NCBI RefSeq assembly: GCF_004341235.1
Contig: NZ_SLUP01000004.1
Span: 310,001-374,000, forward strand
DNA: 64,000 nt
Source of the DNA: Mariniflexile fucanivorans
GTDB lineage: Bacteria; Bacteroidota; Bacteroidia; Flavobacteriales; Flavobacteriaceae
Direction: 5' to 3'
The notes beneath the pieces were generated by a model, which searched no databases, had not been told where the DNA came from, and worked only from the letters and a program-made list of their open reading frames with translations. Positions within the stretch are counted from its first letter, which is position 1, and each line of letters starts with the position of its first letter. This document shows positions 62,994 through 64,000 of the stretch, piece after piece. The position numbers were made by a program, and so were the translations under genes.

Positions 62994-64000
62994 ATGAAAA
63001 AAACATTATAATTATTTGTTGCCTTATTGGTAACAACAACGCTTAGTGCACAAACGGTAGGAGACGTTTTTACTGATGGCGATTATAGTTATGAGGTAAC
63101 AAGTGTTGCGCCCAATGAAGCTGCAGTTACAGGAAGTACCTTAACGGCTGATATAGTGATACCAGATACGGCAACAGATGCTGCAACCACAACAACTTAC
63201 AATGTTACTTCAATTGGAGGATCCGCTTTTGAGAGTTCAAGTATCACTACTGTAGTACTATCATCAAATGTCGTGAGATTAGAAATTAAAGCCTTTGCAG
63301 CTTGTGCCGCTTTAACGAGTATAGAAGGCACATCAAATGTAACTTATATAGGGAATTACTGTTTTAATAACTGTAAAGCTCTCACAAAGCTGGAATTTCC
63401 TTCTCTTATAGAAATAGGGACAGGTGCGATTTATAATTCAGTTATTGGGCCAGGAGGTATTAGTAGGTTTAATATTCCAAGTTCTGTAACAACGATTAGA
63501 AATATTTTATTAGGACGACTTCAAAACTTAACTGCAGTTCAAGTGAATTGGCAAGATCCTGCTACTGAAGTTACGGTAGACCCAGCAAATTTTTTTAGAA
63601 ATATAGCTATTGGAACAGAAGGTACGGTAAAATTATATGTACCATCAGGAAAAAAATCAACTTATGAAACTACGGCGCCATGGAATCTATTTCATGTTAA
63701 TAATATTATAGAAGGAACAATGCCACCAGAACCATTAGATCCAGTTGGAACCTTATTTACTATAGATGACATTGAGTATAGAGTAACAAGTGTTGATAAT
63801 CTACAGGTAGAAGTAGCGTCTAGTACATTAACAGCTATAACAGTACCACCAACTGTTACAAAATTAGATGGTGATGCTAATACGTATAGTGTTACTGCCA
63901 TTGGTAATGGTGCCTTTTTAGATAATACTACCGTAACATCTGTGGCACTTCCTACTTCGGTAACGGTGTTAAAAGGCGATGCGTTTAGTGGAGCTGTGAA
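62994..64000 (+). pseudogene. T9SS/BspA-type LRR protein gene with stop at codon 6, cut by window end
   Basis: The leader ATG-AAA-AAA-ACA-TTA-TAA-TTA-TTT matches the 61869 gene, where codon 6 is CAA, so a single C-to-T change created the stop at 63009-63011. After it the frame is open for 329 further codons to the window edge. It encodes a signal-peptide remainder (LFVALLVTTTLSAQ) and two LRR modules in tandem, starting at VFTDGDYSYEVTS and again at LFTIDDIEYRVTS. The T9SS end would lie beyond the window. In-frame TTG or GTG codons downstream could not give a full signal peptide. It is probably silent, or the base is an error. Confidence 0.75.

Noticed and set aside
1-64000. tRNA, rRNA, CRISPR arrays, transposases, phage genes
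   Set aside because: I looked for cloverleaf-like and rRNA-like segments, regular spacer arrays and transposase motifs and saw none. The only repeats are two palindromic elements, the LRR coding repeats and the operators.

Overview
The window is low-GC DNA from a Bacteroidota, most likely a marine member of the Flavobacteriaceae. The evidence is a SusC/SusD pair, an ECF sigma/FecR pair, nine intact proteins ending in a type IX secretion (T9SS) sorting domain, TAnnTTTG-like -7 promoter elements and many sulfatases. All recognisable genes lie on the + strand. Together they form one very large polysaccharide utilisation locus (PUL), cut at both ends by the window.

Layout. (1) 1-14029 is a left enzyme block: the end of a GH31, an S1 sulfatase, GH43-CBM6, a GH28-like enzyme with an internal stop, three beta-helix paralogues, GH39, a fourth beta-helix paralogue and a frameshifted sulfatase. 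(2) 14443-18476 holds two T9SS-secreted proteins, an LRR/beta-helix protein and a heparinase-I-fold lyase-like protein with CBM6. (3) 18573-25648 is the sensing and uptake core: ECF sigma factor, FecR anti-sigma, SusC with an STN domain, SusD. (4) 25951-34383 holds GH95 and GH29 alpha-L-fucosidases, an unrecognised acidic-repeat protein and GH3. (5) 34559-46246 holds four sulfatases, a GH141-like protein, a SASA-type acetylesterase and a DUF1080 protein. (6) 46409-64000 holds large multimodular T9SS proteins (alginate-lyase-like, GH30-like with F-type-lectin-like domain, three more beta-helix paralogues) and three stand-alone LRR proteins.

Likely function, by inference: outer-membrane capture (SusCD), secreted backbone cleavage (beta-helix, PF05426-like, PF14099-like and GH30-like proteins), desulfation and deacetylation, then release of fucose (GH29, GH95, perhaps GH141), xylose (GH39, GH43, GH31) and other sugars (GH3). 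This fits a sulfated, acetylated, fucose-rich algal glycan of the fucoidan or glucurono-xylo-fucan type. The substrate is not proven by sequence.

Two observations stand out. First, eight paralogues of one beta-helix family occur here, with the same short motifs but different attached modules. Second, nine promoters carry two ATrrTTTAYA-like half-sites spaced exactly 21 bp, most followed by a -7-like box at near-constant distance. This looks like an AraC-type regulon separate from the sigma/FecR-SusCD switch. Three genes are broken (stop at 5019, frameshift near 13170, stop at 63009), which means either real decay or sequence errors.
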